From Lunularia cruciata (taxonomy: Eukaryota > Streptophyta > Marchantiopsida > Lunulariales > Lunulariaceae): a stretch of DNA of 64,000 nt. Below the pieces are notes generated by a model. It was given only the letters and a program-made list of their open reading frames with translations, was not told the origin of the DNA and ran no database searches. The stretch spans positions 72,828,552 through 72,892,551 of the forward strand of contig OX419756.1 of NCBI GenBank assembly GCA_948567375.1, written 5' to 3'. Positions 32,876-46,639 of this stretch are shown here, one piece after another; positions within the stretch are counted from its first letter, which is position 1, and the number at the start of each line of letters is the position of its first letter. Both the position numbers and the translations under genes were made by a program.

Positions 32876-35500
32876 TAGTTGATACGAAGTTCTCACTCTG
32901 GTACATCTATAGAATCATCTTTAGGAGAATCTCTTTGCTCTCTCTCTCTGACTGTATATTTTGTTTTGAAGTGATCAAAGGCTTTGCATAGGATCATAAT
33001 TAATTTCTCTTGACACACACTGAACTAGCTTAAGGTGTAAACTAGCTATGATATTTAGATGATGGCATATTTCTAAGCAAAAGTTTTCTTTGGTCAATTG
33101 ATATTTGATGGAATTAAAAGAGAACTACTACCTCGTAATAATGATGATATATAGAAATTAGGCAGGCGACCTGTTAAGTATCGTGCATGTTCCCATTCAT
33201 ATCGAATGCGATTTGCCCTTTCTAGAACCTATGTCACGAATAGGTTAAGAATATTGGAATTGATCTTAGTCATTTTTCTGACTGGTGTGGTTTACTGGAA
33301 TCAAATAAATTCTCATTCCTCAGTAAACCATCAACCTCAACTAAAAAATAATGGACATTTTGCATGTTTGGTTTCTATACTTATTTTTCATAAATTGAAG
33401 ACCCATAAACCTCAGTAAAACATAAGATTAACACCCCTTTAAATAATTAAGGTCATTTCAAAATCCGAGTTTCTTTTACTAATTTTTATTCACAGTATAA
33501 AATTTAACGCTTATATATGTATTATGCATGTACAAATATATAATAGTTTATGAAAATAGCTCACAAAATCAAACTCACCCAACCAAAGGGGCCATCATTC
33601 TTGATTATTTTAATAAAATCTTCATTCTCAAGTCATTATGGTTTCATCATATCGAACTTCATGTCATTTTATCTTCAATTCCTCCAAATTACTGTATAAA
33701 TCAAGATCGAATATCATACGACTAAGTAGCACTCATTCCAAAGATAACTTTCTATACTAAATTTTATGGTATAAATTTAATGAAAATTGTTATAAAAAGG
33801 CACTTGCTTGAATCTTTACAATAACCAGTAAATTACATCTTCTACCTTCTATTTTAAACCTCAAGCAAGCAAGATTATTAAAAAATATTTTATTACATAC
33901 CTCCTTGCAAGTAGAGTATGCCAAATGTCTGCTAGAAAGAACTACAAGTCTAAGAAAAGTTTATAAAAAATGCGCTAAAGGATATATCACTTACTACGGA
34001 TATAATTGGCCTCTATGTAAATAGAATTGATCTCTGTACATGTAAGCTGGTTACTAGAGGTACAGGTTTAACTCTAAAACAACATATAATATACTTTAGT
34101 GTTTTTTGTATTGATTGTGTATCTTACTGGTATTGTTCAGGACAAGAACTTTTCACTCTTCTAAGGGCTACATCTTGATCTTTAAGTGAAAGTTTAGATT
34201 AATATTTGTTGGTAGTTCTTATCTGTATGCATTGAATCTTATAGATACAGACCAGCATTAAAAATTTATTCTTAAGTTTCTTCACTATGAATGTGTTGGT
34301 GGGATATTTGGCACTTCAAGCATACATCCATAGTCTGTATTATGCAAAAAGAAACAGTCCTCTTATTTAAGATTTATGGTTTATATTTAAATTTTCAAAA
34401 ATAACTGAAGGAAAAAATCCACATGAAGCCGGTAAACTGAAGTTTAACAATGTTATCTACTCCGAAGTTATGATATACTTATCCTTTCCAAAAATTAGCA
34501 TTTCTAATATGAAACTACTATATAGATAGATTACCATCTACAGCCCAAAAGCATTGTTTAGAATTAACACTTTCCCACCTTGAAAATATCTTTAAAGTAT
34601 AACATAGTATTTAAGTATGAAAATATAGCATTAAAGTATAAATAACTCTTTGACTATAGAATATGCTTGTAAAAGGTGTTACATTCTAAATTTCATTATG
34701 GCTGACATACAATAATGCTTCTCCAACCATGTTATCCAATAGAGATATAGAACAAGTAAACTAAACATTATCCCCATACTTCTTTGAAGTATAGCTATGG
34801 GGTGACTTCTAAAATTTAGCAGTACTTCTAAGATTTGCGAACATCAAAGTTAGCATATCTTAGACTACGAACATTTTTCGAGTATTTTTTTTTTATTTTA
34901 TAGATATATGCAACTAAGGGTGTTATAGTTGTAGTAAAGATGGATGGATGAAAACTATCCGATCTCAAGGCAATATAGATCATCTTGCAAATGTTATTCT
35001 TTTGCACATCTGTATCCAGATAAACAGAGGCCACTAGATGAGTGTTAGAGGCTATAGAACTTAAAACCATATCTGAATGGACATGCATTGCAATATCTTA
35101 GGCACACAAAATTGCATTTATAATAATACATTTATAAAATATAATCCAAACATAGAAGTAAGGAAGCAAAAATATAGACGTGGATTGGCATCTATGCTAC
35201 GTATCATCTAACAACCATAAGTTTGAAATAATAGTCTAATAAAGTGATGTGTAACTATTACATATTTAGAACTAAATATTCTCGACAGGATTCACTGGAA
35301 GAATAGTTTGATGTTGGTGTGTTTACGTTCCTTTTAATATGTTGTGGTGTTTGCATTCGCGTAGCTTGAATTCCTGTAATAATAGTTTGATGTTGTAATC
35401 ATAGTTTGTTATTATTGTGCTTACATTCCTTTAACTATTGTAGCGCTTGCATTGCTTTAAATTTGTATCCCATAAAGAATAAGTGCAATCGTCTTACAAC
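32876..35500. other. AT-rich intergenic stretch
   Basis: Very AT-rich with many TATA and AAAT runs. All frames are short and low in complexity. No domain, tRNA or repeat boundary recognised. Confidence 0.55.
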
Positions 35501-37861
35501 TGTTGCAATCCGTCTTTTTAACTACAATGGGGTTGAATGGTCTAGTGATCCTTACAATCCGTCGTGTTAGCGTCAATTGGGTTGAATTGGGTTGGGTCAA
35601 GTGGGTAGTGATGACACCAACGGCAAGCGACAGCGTTCACGTTATTCACGGCGGTGGATTTTCCTTCAAACGAAATTCTCGTGTGGGGAAGCAGGCAGCC
35701 GGGAAGTCTAATTTCAATCACGAGAGTACGAGGCATCACCCGCTTTAGCACTCTCTTCTAACCTTCGCTCATATGTGATTTTGACCCAATGATCCGTCAA
35801 AGGAGAGGCGGTAGGCATCGAACTGGCATCGTAGTTCGAAGATGGCTCTACGCGTTGCTGTAGTTGGCCAGGACAGTTAAGCCCCTTTCAGAAGAGAACC
35901 ATGGGTTCGTCATGGTCTCTGGCAGGGAATTAAGAAATACGACGGGTTCGTCATGGTCTCTGACAGGGACTTAAGAAATACGACTCAGATCAAGGGCAAG
36001 CCTTTTGTATGCCAACAAAAATCTAATTCTCCGGAATCGTCTTTAATTTGCAAAGTTGCGCGACGCAAAAAAGATTTGAGCCACATTCCGTTCGTCATTG
36101 AACTACAGAGCATTGGTCGCCATCGCTCGCTAGTTAGAAGAAGCGCTTTCTGGGTGCTCGAGTGGTTAGGATATAAGTAATCTACATCAAAATCCAGGCC
36201 TGTTCGAGGGAGGCGCGAAATTGTAAAACCATTGCAGACCCTCACTTCCGTATACATCGTTCTCTTGACCTCCTGAGGAACTTCCTCGCTGTGAAGAAGT
36301 GCATAAGCTAGGGACTTCAGCAAAAGGTCATTGTCGCGCAAGCCACATAATGAAGGTTGCCCGTGATGTATATGTACACATACTCCACGAACTGGCGTTG
36401 CGGATAATGTGGGATCGACAGTTGTCTAATAGGAAAACCGATAAATAAGGAGCGCCTGACAAGCGCAAATTTGAGCCTCCAAGGTACCCCTCAAGAAGCA
36501 TGAACCCATCACCACTGAGATTTAAATAATGTTACAAGTAGAAGATGCCGCTAAGGAGAAACCTCGTCATCGTGGCGACTAGGGAACCTTAAGGAACCCC
36601 TCAGCCCCAAAATGAAAAGCGGGGCAGCAAATCGCTGGAGGGGCCTTAAGACAAAGCAAAAGAAACTGTTGCGACAAGAGTTTGATGTCATTTTACAAAT
36701 GGTCCTTTCTTCAGAGCCCAGTTGAGTTATTTTCATGAACGCTTCGGGAGCTTTCATGAACGGCTGTGGAGAGTAACCATGACCTTAAAGAATAAAACTG
36801 TCTCAGGCTAGATAGCTCAAAAAGTTGTTCTAGCTACACCCGGTAACCTGGACGTATGACGGAATATCTCACCAGCCCTAACGACTACCAAAATATATAC
36901 TGAGCCGGCCTGGTGCACACCGATGACTATAACCGTACCGCATAAGTCCCACGGGCTGTGGTGAATAAATGAGAGTTCCTGCGCTTTCGGATAAGGCTAA
37001 GCCTCAGATCAACACTGCTACTTGTAATAAGGTTCGAGTGTGAATATCACGCACAGGTCAAAGAATAGTCGAGAGCTATATAGGTAACATACAAACTCAC
37101 CTATGATAGTTCGATAATATCGTCGCGCACCCGCCTAGCAATTTATTCAGACATGCCCATTTCTTGAGGTACTACCAACTTTTCGCTGGGGGTAAGAATT
37201 CTCGAGGCAGTCACTACCGTTCCGAGTCTGTACAGTACACATGCAACCTACTCACCTAAAGTCATCCTAATTATGTAGCACACATGTGTGATATTCTCCT
37301 CGGATAACGAGTGCAGTCTCTTCCGTCTTAGATCTAACTACCAGCCTCTGTAATATGTTCCATGCACCTGGATACCCGCCCGTTCTGCTCCCAAAAGCGG
37401 CTTCCATGCTTCCCATCCAGAGCTCTTGAATGACGCCTCGCTCTAGCATCATCGACCTTCCCCATCCACTGGTGACAAGGGGAGGCCATTGGGGAGTAGT
37501 TCTTACTCATGGTGTTGCCCATGAAACCATCGCCTGCTACAGCTGGTCCCTGCCTGCTATACCAATTTGCTATATAGTTGGAATACCTGAGAAAGCCACG
37601 GATAATACAAGCGGCGTTTAGCTTAAAAACGACACCCCCCTTGAAATTATGAGCTTATGTCTCACGTGAACTTTCAACACCAGGTTATACTCCGAAAAGA
37701 TTTACTCTATCTACGATAGGCGCACAGCTTGTAGTACATCCGAATCAACATAGGAGCCGCGATCCAAACAGCACGATGCCCTATGAGCAACTCATAGCAT
37801 CCAACCCACCCAAATCTCGAAACAAGCACAAATACAACCGCATTCGAAAGAGATGCTGAAC
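35501..37861. other. Intergenic region between PAR1-like and YTH genes
   Basis: A minus-strand frame at 36341-35985 (118 codons) has no known motif. The region includes a 41-base tandem duplication (35903-35984) and, at its right end, the 3' UTR of the YTH gene. No other gene supported. Confidence 0.45.
35903..35984. repeat. 41-bp tandem duplication
   Basis: Units 35903-35943 and 35944-35984 each read GGGTTCGTCATGGTCTCTG and continue to TTAAGAAATACGAC, with two substitutions between them. A local slippage duplication. Confidence 0.85.
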
Positions 37862-40800
37862 TTACTGATCATCTGAAGGATTCATTCCTGGACTTTGGAC
37901 CATCCAGCTTCCTCCATACACAGGGTTTGCTGAATTGTAACCGTAAGGGCCGGCGCTCTGCCAACCGTCACACAAGGCACGAAATAAAGTCAACACTCAA
38001 AGCAGATGAAACAGAAGAAGTTCTCAGATGCCAATCAACATGCACTGCTTAACGTCACCTGATTAAAGCCATTGTAGTCTTTGGCATGCCCATGTCGCTG
38101 AAGATACTCCTCATAAGTCTGATTGGTGCATAACGAGGGACTAAATATCAGAAGAGTAGAAGAATTGGATTAAGATGAGAAACAGAGTACAAATTTCTAC
38201 ATATAGGAAATTTTACAACCACAAAGGATGAAAATGTGACCGCCCTCGTACATGGACCGCAACTCGCTCAGTAACATACCTGTAATTATGTATTTAGAGC
38301 ATGAATAGGAACCCGTTCACTAGAACACGGTTCTATAATCACGTAAAGACTAGACAAGACATGATATAGTGAACCAGGTATGAGAAGTTAATCCCTTGTA
38401 ACGATTGACTCAATATCTATTCTATGTAGACTGAGTAGTGAATACAGAACCCGTTGTAAACAAGCCCGTTCGATACAAGTCAGATTGGACTTGATTCTGA
38501 CATTTGGCAGTAACGTAGTAAAACTTTTCATATATTCAGACATGAGAGCAGAAGCCGTTCGAAGAACGGGGGATCCAGAACTCATTACGTGCAAATGGTG
38601 TGCACATGAAATGTAAACATGATGTGTGTAAATCGAGATGAGTAATGAAACCTTAAATAAGGTAAAGCATCCAACAGATTAAATGCGAGCTTAAGCACAC
38701 ACAAAAAATCACGATACTGGTCAACAGTAGAGAGAACAGATATACATCAGCGCTAAGTAAAGCATGTGGTGAAATAAACAAGCTGTAATTGAAGACCCAC
38801 AAGTCGAAACTAAACCATTCAAGAGAACTGAAATTGACAGGCTGTACAGAGCACATGTAAGGGAACCATAAAGCAAAACGAAAAATGTGAGTTGGAGCGA
38901 AGGGGAAGAGAGTGGATGGTCTCTAGGCTGAGAAGGAGCGAAGCGTCAAGGGACTGGATAGAGTATATCTCCACAAGCGCTATGGACGCTTGAGTCCTGA
39001 GAAACTAAACAAACTGAGGGAAGCAGAAGGCAGCCATAGGAAACCTTCACTAAAGCACATGCGACTTCATCAGTGCCTCACGCAGTGCCGAAGTAACTGA
39101 GCAAGTGTCGGTACCCCTGGTACCCAGTGCATCAAGGTTTAGGAAGCATAGGATGTTTCTTTACTTCACATTTAGCCACACTAATGAAATAAATGGTGGT
39201 AAAAGCTAATACATTGACCAATCATCATAGATACTTCATCTCACTTGCAGGTACAAACTAACAGGAGGTTTTGCTTACCACTACGTGTGAATGATGGTTA
39301 TGACGGTTTTACCCCCCGAAGACAAGAAGCTGTGCATGAGTGCTGGGGTTTAGCTCCGCGTGTTCTATATCAATGGAATCCATCAACAGTTACACCAAAA
39401 TATATGTTGACATTAATTTTCTTACCATGTTCAGAAGGTCCTCTTCGATTGGGGGATCACCACTGCGACCACTACTGCTGCTGCGAGCATCTCTACGTCT
39501 GTCCCAGTCCACTGGTCTTTCTCGTTCCCTACGTCTATAGTCTTCACGATCCCAGTCCATGCATTTATCAGAAGTAGCAGGATGAGGAGACTTGGGTTTT
39601 GAAATTCTCATAATTTCCAACGCATTACAGCCCTGACCTGGAAAGCCTCCGGAGACTCTATTCAGTGGCCCAGTCGCTGGAAGCTGTTCATGTGTACTGC
39701 CAGCTTGGAAGTGAGGAGGATACCCTGTATTAAAATGTTGACCTGCATTTGGTGCAACAACTATCTGCTGCCTAAATGCAACTTCTGGCAGCGAATCCCC
39801 TCGTTTCTTTTTGGATGTATGGGCTGCCAGATCAGCAACAACGACCTTCCTGCAATAGTTGCAAACACATGGTAAATAAACTATAGGAAGTGAACACATT
39901 TGGACCCGGTTACAAACTACTCTTCCAAATGTATCACCTTGAGAACTTTAAACAGTATTGAGTTCTTACCGTTTAGGTTTCCCCTCTCTGTCGGCACCAT
40001 CGTCAATAAGAGCACACAAAGCGTCACCAATTTCTTGAGTGAGCTCCTGCCAAAAGAACAAGATTAAGAGTTAGGTTGGGCAATGAAGATAGGATCACCG
40101 CATATGGCGACAATTTACAATTTAATCATCCTTTCTTTGGGCAGCAAGGAGGAGCACTCGCTTGTGAAACTGCTCCCCAAGCACTAACACTTAGTTGCAA
40201 ATTTCAGATCAGTATAATTAAGCACCTGGCAATCCCTGCTGATCTTGACAGGTTTGAAAAAGTTTAATGGATTTTTTAAATGTACTGTCTTCTGAAACGG
40301 CAAGTCATGGAGTCTCAGCCACTCAACACGAAACGATCCTCCCCAGGGATTTGTTCCCTCGTTTGCTTCTGTCCATACATTAGCTCGTCTTCGACCTATA
40401 GGTGAAGTCATCTGTGCATATCCTTGGAAGTGCCCACTCATATTTACACTGAAGACTAGCAGCACTCTTTCCGAGGTCTACATAAAAGTAGGACACAGAA
40501 GGTCAGAAAACGATGAGTACGATAAATCACAAGCTAGTCCAAAGAAATAAGTTCCGGGAAAGTCAAGATTGGTGATAATTCACAAACCTCATATGCCTCA
40601 TTTAGAACAGGTTCATTCATAGCCTGCGTAGCCCAGATTCCATTTTCAATAGACTTGGCTATATTGTGATGATTCAAGCTCTTAATGATAAAGTATCTTG
40701 TCTGGTGCGTTTTCCCTTGCTTTGAAGCAGAGTTCTCACTAGGAGCATGAGGGAAGTGCATGCGTCCCTCACTTTCAAGACTCTTTCTGAGTCTTCCATT

Positions 40801-43800
40801 TGCAGTTTGTATTGGAATACCTAGAGCAACATAAGAAAATAACTTAACATCAATAATCGTTTACTTACAAGAAAGGATTGACTAGAGGGGACCAAAAAAC
40901 GAAGCATTATACAGGGCAAACACTATAACCAACTTACAGAAAACACGGGCATATCACACCCATCCTGAAAGAAGCCCAATACATACATACACAATAAGCA
41001 TAAATTGGACCTTATAAATCAACTCATCCAGTACAATTGTAATTACTATAATACAGGTTAAAACCTAAACCTTCTCAACGATAAATCTGCAGAAACAAGA
41101 TTTGCATCAAGAAGGGAAATGAATCTAATAGAACTAAAACTACTGATACATCAACTCGGTATTTTACCTCGATCTCCAGAAGAACTTGGACCACTATACG
41201 ATCCTTGGAATGGCGCTTCGTCTTTATGTTCACAACTTTCTGTCAAAGCTTCATGTGATCCTTTGGAGTAGTCATCCTGCCCAGTCAACATCTAACTTAG
41301 GATAATAGTTGAATAGAACCTTGTCAAGACGAAGTACTACAATAATATTGACCACCGCAAGGCAAATTCGATTAGTAAAATGCATATTAAAACGAACAGA
41401 TCGGATAGTTCGATGCAGCACAAAAATACAATGTCATCTGGAAATTCACTGCTCCTGTATGTTAGGACTGTTTAGAGAATCCTGACCACATGACCTGATT
41501 CTCTTTAAGTCCAGTAAAATTTGAGAGCTACAAGGAGATGGAAAATACTACCTGTTAAGCAGGGAAACATAGATACTTGCAGATAGGTCTAGTCTAACCC
41601 AAAACGCAAGTAAGTTCTGGTTCTGAATAGCCTTGATAGAGATGGTACATCAAAATAAATCTAAAAACCATTGTTATATCTGCTCAGAAAGTTCTCATAA
41701 GTTCGGAATAAACTTGTCAAAGAACTTGGGAGATAAACTTGTGTGAACGATTATCACCCAACAGGTATTTATATCTCAGGACAGATGTCTGAAGAGTATG
41801 GTAGCATACCTCAGGTTCCCTACTGTCTTGTTGGCCAGCTCCATTCCCAGCTTCTTCATGCTCAAGACTGCCGAGTGCGGAATTAATGTTGGAATATGAA
41901 CTGGTCAATGATAGCTAAGTTCAATGATGACAAGATTCAATAGAGGACAGGCAAAGCATTGGTAGAGTGGAGTGCTAGGGTCCAACTTCGTTGACGGATA
42001 ATATCAGTAAATTCTAGCAAGCGATCTTACTAATATGACTATATGATGACTAAATCGTGAATAAATTTGTCCTTTGAGATCTTTATTTTACCGTGCATAA
42101 TGCTACATGATCAAATGAAAGAGAACATAAAGGATAGCAACCTAAAGCTGGAATATCATCGAATATAGTCACAGGGAACCTTCCTACTGACACACCAAAA
42201 GCGGAAAACAAGGATTAAATGCAGTATCTAAGATCTTAAAAGACCTAAAGAACGGTTAAGCTTCTGCATATTAGGTCAGATTGCTGTAAGAAAGACACAA
42301 ATTTTCAAGGAGGTGTTGAAAGCATGATGGGGAGTACGTTATGATGCAGGTGTCCAGTCTTTGTGATGGGAAACCTTCTGCGTCCGTTCATTCAACAAAG
42401 TGCTTTTCAAGAACAGGAAATGTTGGAGAAGTTACTTAAAGGGTCAAAAGAACATTGAATTACTAACAGGATCAAATTTACCCCACAAGAAGAGGACGAC
42501 AGGAAGATTTAATCCACTGACAGCCTAGGATGCCAGAAGCACCACTGTCTTCGGAACAAAAGATGTGCTCTTCCACACTGAAAGAACATGGTTCCATGTT
42601 AGCCTTATTCCTTCCGGCCCCAGCCCTTAGGGATAGAGATAGAACCAACCTAAACGCCATATCATGATCACGACATGTTGGACAGGACCTTCTTGACTGA
42701 ACGTAGTGACAGATAGATAGTCAACTTCATTGTTCATCATTGTCCATTATCGTACATCTTGTCGCGGTCTTGAAGATGAACCGATGACAAAACTGTCGTA
42801 TATGAGAGCGCAACCCAGGGCAAGAATTAAAATATAGCAGTGATGGTTTCATTATGGATCAATTGCCCTATCCAAGCTTAGCCAGGGAAATTATATCCAG
42901 AAGTACGAAAGAGTAAGCAGAGAAGAACATTAGACGAATGGTGGCAGAAAACAAGACTTCAATTGAAAACTGCAATACGCAGTAACTAGGAGATTTTAGG
43001 GTGGGTAGAATTACTGCCAGGAACTGGCTCTAGCTACAATATCAAACATAGGAGACTAGAATTGGTTCTATCTTCCTGCTACATAGTAATCCGACAGTGC
43101 TGTCTAACATCAAAGTTGTATAGGCCGAGGGGATAAACCTTATGAGCATTATGTTAACTCTAATCTCTTCACGTCGGTTTTCACCTCGTATGAAATGGAG
43201 TTAAGCACATAAACCAATTACAATGAGAAGCTCCAATGTCGCCTAGAAAAGTGCCTTTATACATCATTTTTGGTAGAGCACTCTCCATGATTTCCAGCTT
43301 GGAACTTGCAGAGATGGCATGGCTTGCAGCTCCAGCTCAATTCATGGAAGTTCCCAAAAAATAGGTGCCCATTATAAGATTATGTACACTCAAAACTTCA
43401 AAATGTTCCCGATGCGAATGTAAGTAGTCACTGACCTACAGGACTCAACGAGACTTGAACATCTGACAGGATTAATAGTTATGTAATAGTTTTGTCCCTG
43501 TGAAGAGACTTGCCGTTCTGTCACTTAGTTGAAAAAATTGTAAATGACTAATTTTATGATGTACAACATGCAGTGCTAGTGAAACAGACTGAACTAGATA
43601 TGAGAGGTTACATGATCACAGATATGATGGATCATGTTTGGTAAATTCAATCAAAGTCCAACGTGAAGGATCCCCTGAACCAAGCAAGAAATATCACATC
43701 TACATGAAACATATTTTAAGCAGCAGCGGCAGCAGAGGCCTTACGCCGCTCTAACAGCATCTTCCCAGCGTCCTCCTCCGCTCTCTCCATCCGAGTCTGC

Positions 43801-44007
43801 GAAATCCCTGAAATCTTCAGGATCTCCCATTATGTCGTCAAGGACACTATCCACCTTCCTTCGTACAGCAGAATGCTTGTCCGGAGCTCTGTTGGAAGGA
43901 GTGGACCCTCCAACATTGGACACAGGTACTCCATCACGGGAACTATTGACAAAATCCGAGGCTTCGTTTGAAACGTTGCAGTAACGTACTGTTGCCTTCA
44001 CTCCCAT
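37862..44007 (-). CDS. YTH-domain m6A reader, plant DC type (At4g11970-like)
   Basis: Coding exons with GT-AG borders in phase: 44007-43745, 42577-42482, 41914-41810, 41276-41168, 40820-40588, 40477-40226, 40046-39970, 39849-39426, 38118-38059, 37957-37862. One small extra exon (perhaps 42402-42375, 28 nt) is needed to keep frame between the second and third. The product is about 580 aa. The YTH domain spans about residues 240-375: FIIKSLNHHNI, G-I-W-A-T-Q (cage Trp), FSVNMSGHFQGYAQM, N-P-W-G-G-S-F (second cage Trp region), WLRLHDLPFQKT, then KPVKISRDCQ. It should bind N6-methyladenosine in RNA. The C-terminal part has an Arg/Glu/Asp-rich stretch (DREDYRRRERERPVDWDRRR) followed by EEDLLNM|TYEEYLQRH across an intron. 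The N-terminal 200 residues are acidic and unordered-looking. The domain and most exons are secure; exons 1-2 and the microexon are less so. Confidence 0.85.
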
Positions 44008-45640
44008 TGCTTAATTGACCGACCCTACCAAGCCTGCACACTCACAAACAACAAATACGTTTAGCCCAAGCTCAGCCCAAACAGAAGTACGATGGTTCAG
44101 AGAAACACTTGCACTTCCGAAAATGGCATAGAAGCAACAGCCAACCTCGACAACTGAATGCGAGTCTGAGCCTGGTAGGTAAATTTTACGGCTTTCAAGA
44201 ATACGTAGGATGGCAAAACTAGTCGGAAGACGTATGGGAACAAACATTGGGGAACTCATCTGCAAAAACTTTAATCCAAAAACTGTCTGCAAACACTACA
44301 AAAGTGACTCACAAGATAAAACACCAGTCTCAATACCATCACCACATCTCTGTCAATCGATTGCAGCGAGTTCAACACGGCTTTGCCCTACACGTTAGGA
44401 AACCGTAAATGAGGTTTAGATGCGTTCCAGTTGTGGCTGCATGAAGGAGATAACATTGGCGGGATCCGTTCGCCTTTCTTGAGGAACAATCAGAACATAA
44501 CGGCAGGCCGGCACTACTAACCTGACGAAACGCACGCTCAGGAGCCACTCTAAATACATTTTCCAAACTAAATACTCAACAGTGGAAACTTCAAACCTTA
44601 CAACGTAGGGAAGTATGCAAATGCAGAAAAAATAATAGAAACAGCGTTCTAACCTCCCGAATCCCCTTCATTAAATCATGAAAGAGATTACAGTAGTATC
44701 ATTCCACCTCATTCTATCGGTCCAACTTTTACCCATTTCCTACTCGATGTATAGTGGTTTAACGCTCTCAAATGGGGTTTTGTGTTGAACGAAAGTTAAA
44801 ACTGTTCAGGACTGTGCAGAAAAGAAAGCATGCTCCTAAACAACGCGGTTGCCGACAAAGTAATGTACAGTTCAGTTGCATACAATTTAAGCAGCCAGAC
44901 TATTCTTCCTATCAAATTATATCGGCCGGATGCCTAGTTAAGACCTTGACGTGCATTCTACATATATTCGAAGACGATGCAGCCTATGTGCTTTGCACGG
45001 GTGTAATTCACGCTTTCCACTCAATCTGTCTTTACAAACTACAACCTTTCTTCCAGTTGCATGACATCTTCAATTCATCACAATAGTGAGGAATAAAAAA
45101 TTAATCGCATGATTCGCAGAACAACATTGCAGAAGATTACAGTGATTATCTATTTAAGGCCAATAAAATCGAGACAAACCCTATCAAATTCAGTTCGGAC
45201 TCCAACTTCACTCGGGAAAACTCATTCAGAACCGTAGGATGCAGACAAATACTAATCTTCCATCACAAAACCACATCTAGCCTTCGCCAATTTCATGCAA
45301 ATCGGACGAATCCCTTGCGACATTTCAGCTACCCTTAACACCGAACACGACGTAAAATTAGACATTACAAAATGCTGAAAAACTTACGAACTTCAGCAAT
45401 TCGATTGGCGTGCCATCTCGACAGTTGGGTTAGATTTCCAATCGAGGCAGCATTGCGCGATCGTTCAAACGCGAATTCCACAAACAAGGCCCCGCGTTTT
45501 CTCCCCTCCTCGTTTGTTCGTACTTTCTCTACAGCACTCCGCGCTTCGTTTTTCTACCCGGTCTGTCTATTCTCTCGGCATCCGCTTTCCAAAACACTGA
45601 CAATCTCCGTTGCCTTTGTTCTCTCCGTCCCTTTCTCCGT
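44008..45640 (-). other. Spliced 5' leader of the YTH gene
   Basis: Read on the minus strand, a donor TTC|GTAAGTTTTT at 45388/45387 and an acceptor GTGTGCAG|GCTTGG at 44034/44033 would splice a purine-rich leader (upstream of 45388) to the exon bearing the ATG at 44007. The leader exon contains a short upstream open frame, ATG at 45415 region giving M-A-R-Q-S-N-C then stop, which might dampen translation. The leader's 5' end is not defined. The intervening 1.35 kb shows no gene on either strand. Confidence 0.5.
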
Positions 45641-46639
45641 CCACTTCCCCGTTATCATTATAACTGTCATATCCAGCGTTTCTTAGATTGTCTCTTGGAT
45701 TCTAACTCGACTTCATACCGACATAGGATATTTCGACTCGTATCAATTCTTTTCTTTATATCGACGAGATATGAGATTCCGTTTAGATTTGATTCTTTCA
45801 TTTATATGTGTCTTTAGTATTCAGCTGTGAATGTGGTATTGTTTTAGGTGTAATAGGGGCTATATGATTGCTTGCTCTTTCTTTTGGAAGATAGAGTAAT
45901 GAATGTACTCTTATTTTAGATGTAAAAAGGGTCAAATTATTCGCATACTCTTCCAAAAGAGTCATGAAATGTTATCTATATTATAATCTAAAGTATAATA
46001 TTTGTGATGGCAGAGTAGAATGTAGATTTTCCTTGGAGTGTTGGTATGCATGTAGTGTAGACTACTAATATGAAATGGCATGATCAAGTGAGAGGAATGG
46101 AATGGAATGGTATTCGGGAATGAATGCTGAAGAAAGGTGATATCTCAAAATATAGGGGAATTCAGAGATAACCTTGGAATTATATGGAGCTATGGCTATA
46201 GTGTTCGATGTATCGGTCAAAGATGTCAAGAAAACTTACCGTATTAGACTATATGGATCTCTCTTCGCTTTTCTACTTTATAACTTCCTCTAAATTGTGT
46301 ATGTTCATTGCTCTCTCCATTCTTCTATCTGACAATTTAGGCAACGGTGTGTTCATTACTCCGTAAAGACCGTTTGTTAATTCGTAAGAAAGTAATCACA
46401 TTAAAGTTCGATGATATTTTTCTTATTTTGTAGTTTACTAAAATTTGCGCATCATGTAACTATATAAACAAAGACATATGGATTTAAAAAGCTTTAATCT
46501 ACATTTCCTTATTTCAATGTGAATTCCACCGCAATAAATTATTATTGTGTACTTTCCTTAAAAGCATGATTGCCCTTGCCCCGACTGGTACCTCCACTCC
46601 TGTAGTGCAACAATCCCCTATTAAAAAATTAGTCAGATT
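45641..46639. other. Intergenic region upstream of the YTH gene
   Basis: AT-rich with short frames only. Contains GGAATGGAATGGAATGG at about 46096-46112. Probably holds the YTH promoter on its left side. Confidence 0.5.

Noticed and set aside
45372-45686. Plus-strand open frame of 104 codons with hydrophobic C-terminus
   Set aside because: Antisense to the purine-rich leader exon of the YTH gene; no domain and no start context.
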